A stretch of 64,000 nucleotides of DNA from Cynocephalus volans (Eukaryota > Chordata > Mammalia > Dermoptera > Cynocephalidae): assembly GCF_027409185.1 (NCBI RefSeq), contig NC_084462.1, forward strand, positions 24,403,577-24,467,576, read 5' to 3'. The number at the start of each line of letters is the position of its first letter. The first letter of the stretch is position 1. The notes under the pieces are model-generated. The model ran no database searches. It had not been told where the DNA came from and worked only from the letters and a program-made list of their open reading frames with translations. Both the position numbers and the translations under genes were made by a program. Positions 33,981 through 46,229 of the stretch are shown piece after piece.

Positions 33981-35955
33981 TGGTGTTAAAAAGAATTCCA
34001 CCTATTGTCTGTATTTCCTGAAAATTAGTATTTAGATCTTGAAACGTATTCAAATTCAGATTCCATTTTCAGGGTCAGTGCTTCATAGGTGATGATTGTG
34101 TACTTCCATTGGGATTACATAATGTCTGTGTATCTCTACTTTTTGTGATATGAGCATCCATCGATAATTATTACCTAGATCTGTTAATTCACTGGGGGCT
34201 ACAAAATGGTGATATTCCAGTGTTAATCCTCCTTCTTTATTAGATGGAATATTTGTATAAAGAGAAATTTCCCCTCACCAATCATTTGGTTATATAAGAC
34301 AGGATAAAGGTTTTTCTCCCTCTATTTATCAATTTTTGAAATAAAAAGTTGATTGCCTACAATTTACCAAAATGTTATTGTTATAAATTTGCGGATTTAA
34401 TCATGTCCACTGTGTTTCAATCCACTGCAGTTATTATCTGTGTTGATGTTCAGAATTTTCTGGTGTTTGTTTTTTGATTTTTGCAGGGGTTCTTTGTTTT
34501 TTTCTCTAGTGCAAATCTCTTCGAGGCAGCTTTTAAGTTCTTTTAACACAACCTTTGTCACCTATGAAGTTCAAGGGATCTTTAACTTCATTCAGTGGTT
34601 TCATTGATACTTGTAAAGTGGTTTTCTACTTTGAAATTACTTCTTTTTAAAAATATGGCCAGGTACAGCAATTAAGTAATTGTGTTCATACTGTTACATT
34701 TTCAGTGTGAGAGAAATGAGACTCAAATATAAATTCAAATAAATAAATACAGACACTAATTTTAAAATAACTTAGAAATATCAATATGAATTCATGATTT
34801 TTAGTTTATGTACCTATCTGTCATTTATCCATAGCTTCCATCTGCTCAATGGCCTAGAAGCAAGGTTACTCGATAACAATGAGCACTCACAGTGTCCAGA
34901 TATTCATTTCTAATTCCCCACAAATTCTTGGAGAACCAACAAATTCCAAGTCTGGGGCAAAACAGGTACAAAGTGAGCCTGGGACACCTTGAGCCAGAAG
35001 TCAAGGAGGTTTCCTCAATTTGGATTTATATCAAAAAGGACACAGAACCCAACTTGGCAGAAATTGTGAAAACTGGAATATTAGAGAAAACACTGATTAT
35101 ACTAATTTAATTACACCAAATATATAACAATCCATGTGCTCATAATGACAGTCAGAAAAAGACAAAATCATTTGTCACCATTTGAAGCAACTGGTAAGCC
35201 AGCTCTTTCCTTTGTAAGTTGGTAATTAAAGGGAAATAACTGAATGTTTTTCTTGCTTCCAGGAGGAACTTTATTTCAAACTAAGCTTTTAGCCCCAATC
35301 TGTGAAAGAAAGCACTATTTTACAAAAGAAGGCAAGCTAATAAATGTAGAAGGAACAAAATACTTAGAAAAATCAACATTTTGTTACCTTTCTAAAATGA
35401 TTGATTCAGGCCATACTTATCACTTCTGTTAAAATAATAAGGAACATGGTTAATGGGAATTATTTTAGAGTTAATATTTGTCACAAAAAAATTACCACAT
35501 CGATACCTTGCTGGTCTCAAGGGAAAAAACAGAAGCGCACCATGCAGGGACCAGCATTTTATCCCCTGATCCAGTCACTATTATCATCACTGATGATAGA
35601 CAATCAGGCGTCACACATCTCCCAATGTCTTGCAAATAGAATTTACACCATCACTTATGCTAAAGCTTAAATTAAGTCTATCTAAATTACAGGATACAGG
35701 AAACACAAGAAATATAGGACAAATTAAGTTTTTCCATATGGAAGCAATCAGAAAAATCCAGAAGTTGGAACATTTGATAACAAAACTAGTCCTGCCTCCT
35801 CCATAGATAAGAGTAAAGAAAAGAACGAACTAGTCTCTATTTAAAGAAAACAAGGGGCAAAACAACCAGGTCCTGGAATGGATCTGGGCTTCAAAAACAC
35901 AATTCCATCTTTTATATTTACCCAAAGGAGGTTAAAATTTAAAAATTTATCTGTG
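33981..35955. other. AT-rich intron, nothing recognised
   Basis: No repeat family was identified by eye. Reading frames are short. AT-rich throughout, with runs of T near 34460-34510. Confidence 0.4.
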
Positions 35956-36372
35956 TAAACCTAGGGCTGGGTCTGGAGCTCACAGAACCCCTCAAGCCCA
36001 TTGTCTAGACTGGGTCACAAAACCTTCATATGAAGATCTACCAGCTAGGTAACAGGAGAAAGTTCCTTGGAGACCTAGGTAAAGAGATAAGAAGCTTTAT
36101 TCAGCACACAGGCATTTAAGAGCTAGGCAGTCCAAAGAAAAACTGAGCAGCTGCCAGCAAAGTAGACATGTTCTATTTTTAGACAAAAGCTCTGCAGACC
36201 AGTAGTTCAGAGCCACTGCCTGGCACACTGAAGAACACAAAAGAATAGCAACAAGCTAAAAATACAGGGCATACATGCCCACTAACTCCACCCCCCCACA
36301 ATTTGTTTACAAAGAATGTGCTGCACCACACCCAACTGGACCTGATGAGAGGGGGCCTGACCAAGCTACTCT
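35956..36372 (-). mobile_element. Antisense LTR, related to 12.07 kb
   Basis: Shares with the 12.07-kb block the ordered words gggtcaca, agctaggtaac/agccaggtagc, ctttattc and ccagtagttcagagccactg. It carries an antisense polyadenylation signal (aagctttattcagc at ~36090). Likely a second solo LTR of one family. Edges approximate. Confidence 0.5.
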
Positions 36373-36384
36373 ATTTTCCTCCCA

Positions 36385-37045
36385 ATGTGCACACAAAAAC
36401 CTGCACATGGATGTTTATACCTGCTTTATTCATAATTGCCAAAACTTGCAAACAACCAAGATGTCCTTCAATAGGTGAATGGATAAACAAAATATGGTAC
36501 ATCCAGACAACATAATATTATTCAGGGCTAAAAACAAATGAGCCACCAACCCATGAAAAAAACATAGAGGAGCATTCGATATATATTATTATGCAAAACA
36601 AGTCAATCTGAAAAGGCTGCATATTGTATGATTCCACCTGTATGACATTCTGGAAAAGGCAAAACTATGGAGACAGTAAAAAGATCAGCAATTCCCAGGG
36701 GTTGGGGGATAGGGAAGGGACAACAAGGGGAGCACAGAGGATTTTTAGAGCAGTGAAAATACTTTGTATGATACTGTAATGGCAGATCCATGTCACTATT
36801 CATTTATCCAAACCTATAGAGTGCAAAACCGAGAGTGAACCCTAATGGAAACTATGAATTCTGGATGATTATGAAGGCTGATAACAATGTGGCAATGTAA
36901 GTTCATCAGTTGTAACAAATATACCACTCTTATGGGGTACGCTTTTAATGCGGGAGGCTATGCATGTGTGGGGCAGGAGGTGTATGGGAAATCTCTGCAC
37001 TTTCCTCTCAATTTTGCTGTGAACCTAAAGTTGCTCTTAAAAAAA
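36385..37045 (+). mobile_element. Old L1 3' end
   Basis: tttatacctgctttattcat, aaccaagatgtccttcaata and ggtgaatggataaacaaaat mark the ORF2 C-terminus (36410-36500). A decayed 3' UTR follows, ending in a poly-A at ~37045. Confidence 0.8.
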
Positions 37046-37645
37046 AACTCTTTTTAAGAATACAATTCTATAGGTTGTTGAGGGACAACTAAGGACATTT
37101 GTTTATGAATTGTATATTAGATTTAAGGAATTATTATTCACTTTCTTAGGTATGATCATCTTATTTTGGTTATATGTAAAAAAGACATTCTTTGAAAAAA
37201 ATTTGCACAGGAATATTTAGGGAGAAACATCGTGATGTCTGCCATTCACTCTCACACACTTAAGCACATGAAAATGAACTAAGAGGCAACATGCTTATCT
37301 GCTGATTGGAATGGGATGGAAATAACTGTTGAGAGAGAAGATGATTTAGGAAGGAGAGAGGGAAATTGTTAAAGACATGTCCTTGAATAGGTAACAGGTA
37401 GTGAGATCTAGTGTCTAAGTGGGAGGGCTGTTTGTAGATAAGAAAATGGAGAGTTAACTTCCAGAAACAGGTGGGAAAACAGAGTAAACAACTGGTGCAG
37501 ATGCTGGTAGGTGAGAAAATTTGGTGGTGAAAGTCTGTGGAATTTCACCTCCAATTCCTTAGTTTGGTTCAAGAAAATAGAGTGGCAAAGTGGGACTAGG
37601 ATAGTGGCTCTCAGACTTCAGAAGGCAGCAGCATTCCCTGGAGGA
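37046..37645. other. Nothing recognised
   Basis: Intron sequence without a supported frame or named repeat. Confidence 0.45.
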
Positions 37646-39060
37646 GGGCTTGTCAACACAGGCTGCTGGGGAACAGACAGTCTTTTGAACAAAAGGTGCT
37701 GGGAAAACTGGACATCCACATGCAAGAGAGTGAAATCAAACCTTTATCTTACACCATATACAAAAATCAACTCTAAATGGGTTAAAGACCTAAATGTAAG
37801 ACCTGAAACCATAAAACTCCTGGAAGAAAACAGGGAAAAAACTCTTTGACAATGATCTCACCAATGATTTTTTGGATAGGACACAGAAAGCACAGGCAAC
37901 AAAAGTAAGCATAAAGTGGGACTACATCAAATAAAAAAGCTTCTGCACAAGAAAAGAAATAATCAACAAAACAAGAACGTGATCTACAGAATGAGAGAAA
38001 ATGTTTGCAAACCATACATCTGTTAAGGGGCTAACATCTAGAATATATAAGAATGTTATACAATTCATAGCCAAAACAATAAAATAAAATAAAATAAACC
38101 CATTCAGAGATAGACAAAGAACCTGAATTCATACTTCTCCAAAAAAGACACAAAAATGGCCAAAAGGATATGAAAAGATGCTCAACATCACCAATCATCA
38201 GAGATATGAAAATCAAAACCACAATGAGATGTCACCTCACACCTGTTAGGAAGGCACTTGTCAAAAACACAAGAGATAGCAAGTGTGGGCAAGGCTGTGG
38301 AGAAGAGGGAACCCAAGTACACTGTTGGTGGGAGTGTAGATTGGTGCAGACTTTATGGGAAACAGTATGGAGATTCTTAAAGAAATTAAAAATAGATCTA
38401 CCATATGACCCAGAAATCCCTCTTCTGGGTACATATCAAAGAGAAGTGAAATGACCATTTCCTAAAGATATCTGCACTCCCATTTTTATTATGGCATTAT
38501 TCACAATAGCCAAGATATGGAAACAAGGGACGTGTTCATCAAAAGATGAATGGATAAAGACATACAATGGAAAGTTATCCAGCCTTAAAGAAGAAAGTAA
38601 TCCTGCATTTGCCACAACATGGATGAACCTAGAGGACTTCATGCTAAGTGAAATCATCCAGACACGGAAAGACAAATATTACATTATCTCACCTATATGT
38701 GGACACTTAAGATAAAACAAAAAACGAACACATAGAAACAGAGTAGAATAGTGGTTGCCATGGGGTGGAAAATGGGAAGATGTCAGTCAAAGGGGACAAA
38801 GTTGCAGTTGGGTAAGATGAATAAGTCTAGAGATCTAATGCACAACATGAAGACTATAGTTAATAATACTGTTTTCTACTGGAAGTTTGCTAAGACAGTA
38901 GACTTTAGGTACCCGTATACACACACACACAAAAGAAAAGCAACTGTGTGACATGATGGATATATTAATTTTCTTGAATGTAGTAATCACTTCACTATGC
39001 ATACCTACATCAAGTGATGTGCTTTAAATATGTACAATAAAAACAAAACAAAAAACACAC
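37646..39060 (+). mobile_element. L1, 5'-truncated, ORF2 C-terminus and 3' UTR
   Basis: Starts at ggggaacagacagtcttttg and continues through the readable ORF2 end (KRCSTSPIIRDMKIKTTMRCHL at 38170 on, WRFLKKLKIDLPYDPEIPLLG at ~38370). A 3' UTR follows, ending in aataaaaacaaaac at ~39040. Moderately old; frames remain long. Confidence 0.85.
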
Positions 39061-39349
39061 AGACTACTGGGCCACGCCACCTCATTTCTGATTCAGTAGG
39101 TCTAGGGTGGGGCCTGAGACAAGCAACCAGGTGATGCGGATGCTGGGGTCTGGGGACCGCTTTTGAGACCCACTGTGATTACTGAGCCTCATCAAGGCTC
39201 CCTTAAGGTTTGAGGTCACGCAGGAAAAGTGAGAGCAGTCAGCATGGCGGAATGTTATTCTCCAGCTGTGTTCAGCTGCTCAGGTGTAGTTGCAAAGGAG
39301 GCGGGGGCTGAATGAACCAGAGATTATCACCAAGAGTTTCAAATAGCTG

Positions 39350-39690
39350 AGTCCTTCTTATCATTCTGGACTCATCTCAAATGAAACTGCCTCACGGCAC
39401 CTTCCCTGAACATTTGATCTAACCATCTGCCTCCTCCTCACCATCAGGCACTTTCATTTTTTTTTCCATAGAACATTTCACTATCTGAAATTATTGTGAA
39501 TATCTATTTTGCTAGTTGTTTCTAAGTCATTTCACTAGAGTTGACAAACAACAAAATAGAAATCTTGAAAATGTTTTGTTTTTTTGTTTTTTTTTTGGTC
39601 ACTGCTATATTCCTAGAATCTAGGGCAGTACCTACACATCACATGTGCTCAAAAGTACTTCTTGATGAAAAACGTGCGAGAGAATAGGGA
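39350..39690 (+). mobile_element. L2 3' fragment
   Basis: Order of words fits the L2 3' end: ctcatctcaaatgaaactgcctc, ccttccctgaac, cactatctgaaattatt, then cagtacctacacatcacatgtgctcaa. A T-rich tract interrupts it at ~39575. Confidence 0.6.
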
Positions 39691-40290
39691 GAACAAATTC
39701 CTGCACAAAAATACTAAACCATCGTATTCGTCTTGACTATGAAAAGACAAATATTTACATAGTTATAAAAATATAAACATAGTTGACTGATATGTCTAAA
39801 ATACATTGGAAAGAAGGGCAGGAGAGATGGTAGTTGAGACTAGCTAGCTGCTCACCTCTCCATTTTCTCTTTCTGAAGACTGTTTACCAGGCTCCTTTGT
39901 CTGGGGGCCATGACTCCGTTCTGCCCATTGGAATTTGGAATTTTGGCAAAAAAGATGTCCATACCACTTCCACACCTAGGCACAAAGACACTCATACAAT
40001 CCACCATTCTCTCTCCCTTCCTCAATCTCTCTCTCTCTGTTCATCAAGAGGCTGGTGCAGAGGATCCCTGTGGCTTCTGGAGATGCCCTAGAGGACAGTG
40101 GAGATGTAGGATAAAAGGAGCCTGGGTTCCTGAATCCCAGCTCAGAAGACAGCAAGGCAGAAGGCTGCCTAATGAACACTGACTGGGCTCTGGGTGAGAT
40201 CAAAATAAACTTTAATTGGTCAAGCCCCTGAAATTCTAGGGCTATATTTATTGTTGAGTGGGAAGAAAGGTCAAGGATTAATTAAGAATT
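39691..40290. other. Nothing recognised
   Basis: Intron sequence. A ctctctctct run lies near 40030. Confidence 0.45.
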
Positions 40291-40795
40291 ACTAGTGCCA
40301 TAAAAAAGAATGAAATCCTGTCATTCACAGCACCATGAATACTTCGGAAGATACTATGTTAAGTGAAATAAGCCAGGCACAGAAGGAGAAATACCACGTC
40401 CTCACCCATATGTGGAAACTGAAAAACTTGATCTCATAGAAGTAGAAAGTAGAATAGTGGTTTCTAGCTTGGTCTGGGGAGGGTAGGGGGAAGGGGCGAA
40501 TAGAGAGAGGTTGGTCAGTATATACAAAATTACAACTAGATACGCAGAATAAGTTCTAGTGTTCTATAACAATGCAGGGTGACTATAATTACACATAGCT
40601 AGAAGAGAGAAATTTGAATGTTCCCATCACAAAGAAACAACAAATGTTTGAAGTGATGGATATGCTAATTACCCTGATTTGATTATTTAGCATCATATAC
40701 ATGTATGGAACTACCACACAGTACCCATAAATATGGACACTTATTATGTGTCAATTAAAAATAATAATAAAAGCAAAAACCTGAGTGAAAAACAA
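40291..40795 (+). mobile_element. Old L1 3' end
   Basis: gccataaaaaagaatgaaat, aagtgaaataagccaggcac and cacagaaggagaaataccac mark the end of ORF2. A 3' UTR with aattaaaaataataataaaa follows. Confidence 0.8.
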
Positions 40796-41590
40796 GAGAA
40801 AAAAAAAGAATTACAAGTGTATCCCTCAGGGTCCAATCAGGAGAAAGTCATCACACCTTAATCTGATCAGAAAACATTAATGTAAAGAATGATTAACTAT
40901 ACCAGATTAACTATAATGGGGTAAAGAGGGTTCTAAAGAGTACTATAGGGCTGAAGGATAGGACTTGAACTCTTAAGAATCCTTTGGCTTACTAATTTGC
41001 TCTAAACTGCTATCCATTTTTGCTACTTGTTCCATCTACTGAATGTTTTCAAAGAATATTTCTCTTTGCAAGATATCTAATTGTTCTTTGTAATCTGTAA
41101 GAAATTCAAAGTCACACATACATTGGCTCTAGGAGGGACCTGAGCTACCACCCCAACCTGGCAGCAGCAAGGCAAAATGAGGCACGGTGAAAAAAAATTA
41201 CTAGTTGGCTTTGCATGCTCTCCCTCTGGTGTCACAGGGTGAATTTCTTTCCTCACTCTGTGGTGACAAGGGAGTGTTCATTGGCACTCTGCTCTCACCA
41301 GGGTGGCATCAGCTGGGCCCAAAAGACAGCTGAATGTTCACTCCATCTGACCTGCATGCCACACCTGAACATGGTGTGCCTGCTACAAAAGGAGGTAAAA
41401 TAAGACCCAGTCTCACAACAAAACACCCAAAATGTCCAGTATACAATGGAAAATCAATCAGCAAACCAAGAACCAGAACAATTACAACTTGAATGAGAAA
41501 AGACAACCAATAGGTGCCAATGCCAAGATGACTCAGATGTGGGAATTATCTGATAAGAATTTTAAAGCACCCATCATGAAAATGTTTCAC
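40796..41590. other. Nothing recognised
   Basis: Intron sequence; no supported frame. Confidence 0.45.
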
Positions 41591-42320
41591 TGAGCCATTA
41601 TGAATACTACGTACCCATTGGTACAGCTAAAACTTAAAAGGCAGAACTTTTTAAGTGTTGGCAAGGACACAGAGCAACAGAAGGTCGTATACACTGATGG
41701 TTAGACTATAAAATGGTACAACTAGTGTGGAGAACACTTTGGCAGCTTTTTCAAAAGTAAAACATACACCAATCATATAATCCAGCCATTCCGCTTTAAG
41801 GTATTTACATAAGAGAAAGGAAATCATATGCACATACAAAGACTTGTACACAAATATTCTTAGCAATTGTATTTGCAATAGCTAAATATTGGAAACAGCC
41901 CGAATTTCCATCAACTGATGGATGGGTAAACAAGTTATGGTATATCCATATAATGGAATACTATTCAGAAATAAGAAAGGAATAAACTATTGCCACATGC
42001 AGAAATGTGAACAAAACTGAAAATAATTATGTTGAGTGAAAGGAGCCATGCATAGAAAAGAGCATAAAGTTCTAGCATATGCAAACTAAGCCCCAGAGGC
42101 AGAAAGCAGAGGAGAAGTAGGAGAGAGGCGTGGGGAGAGCGAGAGGGAAGGATTACAAAGGGGCATGAAGAACCTCTTCTGGGTGATGGACAGCATCTGG
42201 TCTGCAGTGATAGTTTTCCAGGTGAATATATTTGTCATAACTTACCAAACTGTACATTTTAAATATGTGACACTTATCGTTTGCCAACTATACCTCAATA
42301 AAGAGTTTAAAATAAAGGGG
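41591..42320 (+). mobile_element. Old L1 3' end
   Basis: gtgttggcaaggacacagag, gtgtggagaacactttggcag, aaatattggaaacagcccga and ggtaaacaagttatggtata mark the ORF2 C-terminus. It ends with a 3' UTR at tatacctcaataaagag. Confidence 0.8.
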
Positions 42321-43251
42321 AATCTCAAATTAGGACTAATGACTGATAGTGACAACATAGTAAATTTCTAAATTTGGTGGGAAGACAGGAAAGTACCCGA
42401 GCTTCCCATTTAAGAATGGAGATAATATGCTTAGGAGGACTTTCCTCAAAATCATGGTAAGCAAGTGCTAAAATTAGCCCATTGATACTTTATAATTGAG
42501 TTTATAGAGATTTTGGTCACTGAACACTGGGCCCAGTCTGACAGGCATTCTGGCTGGCGTGTCTAGTCCATCTTCCCACTTACTCCACAGGCATCTCTGA
42601 GACGTGTAATATCTTTGTACTGGCTACAGGTAGCTTGGGACATAATTTTTCTTAAAATAACTGCTTTCGTATACTGAGGGTTTTGTTTTCCAAATGGGGG
42701 TTACTCACAAGTCTTGTGATGGTTTTACGTTTTCCATTAATTTTGACTATTTAGAAAACAGGGAGCACATAGAAGATTTGGAGTTGGATTAGTTTTGCTT
42801 TGGTGGGGCTCGCTCAGTCTTTCGGTGCTAAGGGAACCATCATCTCTACCAAATCACTGGCCAAGACCAAACCAGTGAAAAAATCGAGTGGGGTGAAGGA
42901 CAAAAGTTTGAACTTTATGTCCTTCACATTTTAATTTTCCTTAAGAGACTAAATGGGGAATTCATTTAGAACCTAAACGGGGACTTTTTGGTAGAGTCAC
43001 ACATTGTATTCTTTGAAAGTTGTTGATGTCATTTGAGCTCGTTACATAACTTCCGATGAGCTAAACTGGAAAGCTAGGTCGATGGTGATAATCCGTCCTC
43101 CCAGCTCTCACTCACTCGTCCTTTGGAAAGTGCCAGCATCCTGCCCCACCTCTGCACAAACTACAGGAGCCTTGCTCTTCAAAGCCCTCCCTGTTCCCCT
43201 TGTCCTTCATAAGTCTGCAGGCTCCTGCCCTCTCCCCTCACAGTCTCTCAC
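42321..43251. other. NXPE intron, nothing recognised
   Basis: No repeat named. A pyrimidine-rich stretch (43090-43250) lies on the downstream (intronic) side of the exon donor. Confidence 0.45.
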
Positions 43252-43464
43252 AGGGCACGGTGTCACGCAGATATTCCCACCACTGCCAGAGTGTGGAATC
43301 CCCCATCATGTGGACGATGTGGCCAGCCAGGCAGCCCAGGATGCTGTTAACAGTGGGGAAGGAGCGGCCAGAACAGGACAGTGAGTGCCACACATCTTGG
43401 TGGTAGAAGCCAGAGGGTTTTAGTGCTGGAAGCCCAGGGTGGCATGGGGGCCGTGGAGACAGTG
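43252..43464 (-). CDS. NXPE-family protein, exon with GDS esterase motif
   Basis: This 213-bp exon is bounded by acceptor cttcttgtag and donor CCCT|gtgaga, entering in phase with the 45.2-kb exon. It encodes a linker with LKPSGFYHQDVWHSLSCS, then HIVHMMGDSTLWQWWEYL. The GDS carries the presumed catalytic serine of the PC-esterase (SGNH-type) fold; the Ser codon is at 43295-43297. The W(W/M)EYL that follows GDS-R/W-QW is typical of the family. No lesion is seen. The homologous donor in the upstream copy (CCCT|gtgagt) supports this border. Confidence 0.9.
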
Positions 43465-43509
43465 CTACAAGAAGGAGCAAAACAGAACGGGCTAAATAAC
43501 AAACAGGCT

Positions 43510-43672
43510 AACGTTAATATCTTACAATATTAGACTGCCAGGCACTCTTCTATGTACTTTATATGTATTATTTCATTTACTCTTTTACAAAACCCAGAAA
43601 GTACTATTCTTACCTCCATTTCAAAGTGGGGACACTGAGGCACTGAAATGTTATGTAACTTACCCATGATCA
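43510..43672 (+). mobile_element. MIR-type SINE fragment
   Basis: ctgccaggcactcttctatgtactttatatgtattatttc, then tacctccatttcaaagtggggacactgaggcactg, then gttatgtaacttaccc: the classic MIR core and 3' order. Confidence 0.8.
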
Positions 43673-43674
43673 AG

Positions 43675-44400
43675 AATAGTGCCTGGAAGATCCTCAAAAA
43701 CCCAAACATAGATCTACTATATAGAGCAGCAATCCCACTTCTGGGTATATACCCAGAGGAATTGAAAGCAAGATCTCAAAGAGATCTGTGCACTCCCATG
43801 TTCATTACAGCATTATTCACAACATCCAAGAAATGGAAACATCTTCTGATGGATGAATGGATTTTTGAAATGTGGTACATCCATACAATGGAATATTAGT
43901 CTTAAAAAAAGAATTCTGCCACTTGACAGCATGGGTGAAACTGGACTGCATCATGCTAAATAAAGTAAGCCAGACAGAAAAAGAAAATACTCTATGATCT
44001 CACTGATAAGTGGAATCTAAAAAAATTAAACTCATAGAAGCAGAGACAGGGGTTGGAGGAAATGGAGAGAAGTTGGTCAAAGCATACAAACTTTCAGTCA
44101 AACTTTTCAGAATAAGTTCTGGTGTTCTAATGTGCAACATTGTGCCTCTAGTCAATAATTCTGTATTATATGTACCAGCCAGCTGCCCACCCCCCAAAAT
44201 ACTGTATTACATGTTTGAAATTTACTAAGAGAGTAGATGTTGAGTGCTCTTACCATCAAAAAAAAAAGTACCTATGGGAGGTAAGGGATGTGCTAACTAA
44301 CATGTTTGTGGTAATTGTTTCACAATGTGTATGTATATTTTATCATCACATTGTACACCTTAAATATACACAATCTTATTTGTCAGTTTTACCTTAATAG
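43675..44400 (+). mobile_element. Old L1 3' end
   Basis: gcagcaatcccacttctggg, gcattattcacaacatccaa and tccatacaatggaatattag mark the ORF2 C-terminus. The 3' UTR ends near 44395. Confidence 0.8.
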
Positions 44401-44402
44401 GA

Positions 44403-44479
44403 GGGTACTTCAAAACGTTCATGGAAAAAATAGAATTAAAAGATAATACGAATCTTTCCATGAACTTTCTGACATACCC
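44403..44479 (+). mobile_element. 77-bp palindromic MITE, copy 1
   Basis: The ends are imperfect inverted repeats of about 25 bases (gggtacttcaaaacgttcat at the left; the right end read in reverse is gggtatgtcagaaagttcat). The whole can fold into a hairpin. It matches copy 2 (45328-45404) in opposite orientation. A mariner-type MITE is likely by form. It is inserted in an L1 3' region that resumes after it. Confidence 0.65.
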
Positions 44480-44990
44480 TTGAACTACATGATACCAATT
44501 ACATGAGGAATCTAAAATAGTCAAATTCACAGAAGCAGAGAGAGACACGGTGGTTGTCAGGGGCTCGAGGGAAGGCAAGATGGTGATGTATTAGTCAACA
44601 GGTACAAAATTTCAGTTACACAGACGAGTAGGTCCTAGAGGTCTACTGTACAGCATAGAGCCTAGAACTAACAATAGTGTGTTATGTATTATTATTGCAT
44701 AATACATTCTACATTTATTATTTTAAATATATAATGTATCTTTATTATTATATATCATGTATTGCTATTATATATAGTAGAAGGTTGATCTTACATTAAG
44801 CATTTTTATCACACAGAAAAATAATAATCAATAGAGACGTTGGGACAAAACTTATGGAAGTAATGGATATGTCTATGGAATAGATTGTGGTGATGTTTTC
44901 ACAGGTGTGCACTTATCTTCAAATTCCTCAAGTTGTATACATTACATTTGTATGGCTTTTAGTATTTCAATCATACCTCCATGTTTTTTT
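44480..44990 (+). mobile_element. Old L1 3' UTR
   Basis: acatgaggaatctaaaatagtc, gtggttgtcaggggctcgag and the AT-rich end with ttttttttttaatgg at ~44985. It follows the MITE without ORF2 sequence of its own. Confidence 0.6.
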
Positions 44991-45175
44991 TTTAATGGAT
45001 AGTGACTGGTAGAGATAGCATTGACTCCAGGAAGTCTGATGTTACAGCCCATACTACTAACCACTATGCATACTGCCCTGGCTGGGAGAAGCTAAACTCC
45101 AGTCAAGGAATAAAACCCCTCCAAGAAGATTACCACCATCATCACCCCCCCCCAGCATATCCCAGCTCCACTCAC

Positions 45176-45255
45176 CCAGGATACTGTTCTCTGTGTCTCC
45201 CCGTCTGATCTGAATTGGAGAAATGCCATGAGGGAGTAGCTTGTCAGTCACATTC
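45176..45255 (-). CDS. NXPE-family protein, 80-bp exon
   Basis: Bounded by acceptor gtttctctag and donor ATCCTGG|gtgagt. It joins the 52-kb exon through a split Trp codon (TG|G) and then reads NVTDKLLPHGISPIQIRRGD, ending with one base of the next codon. This is the linker between the neurexophilin-like and esterase domains. NVT is a possible N-glycosylation site. The phase matches both neighbours exactly. Two inverted MITEs lie about 0.7 kb downstream and 70 bp upstream of it. Confidence 0.88.
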
Positions 45256-45327
45256 CTAGAGAAACACCAAGAATGAGAATTAAGGAATGGTGACCAGATG
45301 AAAGCTTAAGTCACTGTGGGCATACAA

Positions 45328-45404
45328 GGGGTCTTCAGAAAGTTCATGGAATGGTTTGTATTATATGTTAATTCAATTTTTCCACAGACTTTTTGAAGTA
45401 CCCT
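45328..45404 (-). mobile_element. 77-bp palindromic MITE, copy 2
   Basis: In reverse orientation to copy 1. It ends tttttgaagtaccc and starts ggggtcttcagaaagttcat. Followed by ta, consistent with a mariner TA target. Confidence 0.65.
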
Positions 45405-46229
45405 AGTATGGTGATTGACTTGTAATTTCTACTCTGCCTAATTCCAAAAAGGTTGTTATAATACAATTAACACATTTATAATTTGGGCCAATTACAATAA
45501 AGAGTTAGAAAAATAATGGAAGAAAGAGAAAATCTAATCGGGAGCCTTGGAGAACGACTTTCTGCAATTAACCCACCCATTTAGCTCTCAGCAAACTAAT
45601 AGTCAAGGTGAGAAAAGAATGACTGAGCCAAATCATGTAGTCCACCTGATAAATGGAAATACCCAAGCATGCCGGGAGACACCAACTTGTCCTGACACCA
45701 AATTCTGGAAGGAACATAGAGCAGAATCATTTCTTATTACACGAACACCCAGACAATGGGGAGCGTATGCTCTACTTTTTAAGTGGTGGGTTGTGTATAG
45801 TGACTACCAAAGACGTGGGATGAAAGAGCGAGGTAGTGTGGGACAGCCCCGTACAGTGGAGAAACCTGCAAACAGCACTTCAGCCAGGTGATCGAGGTTA
45901 ACACCAACAGGCATAAACCATGTTGATAGTATATACCCTTGACATGATGTGATGATAGTGTCACTTTACCTCTGTGATCTTTCTCCCCAAAACACACAAC
46001 CTCAGCACAGTTACAATAAGAGCAGCATACAAATGTCTATAGAAGAGAATCCTGCAATAAAGTTGACTAATACTTCTCAAAACTGTCAAGACCATCAGAG
46101 ACAGAGAAAGTCTGAGGAACGTGCACAGCCCAGAAAAGCCTAAGGAGACATGACAGCTGACCGTAATGTGGTGACTTGAATGGGATCCTGGAACATCAAC
46201 CAAAAGAGACCTTAGTTTAAAACTAAGTA
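45405..46229. other. NXPE intron, nothing recognised
   Basis: Short frames only; no named repeat. Confidence 0.45.
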
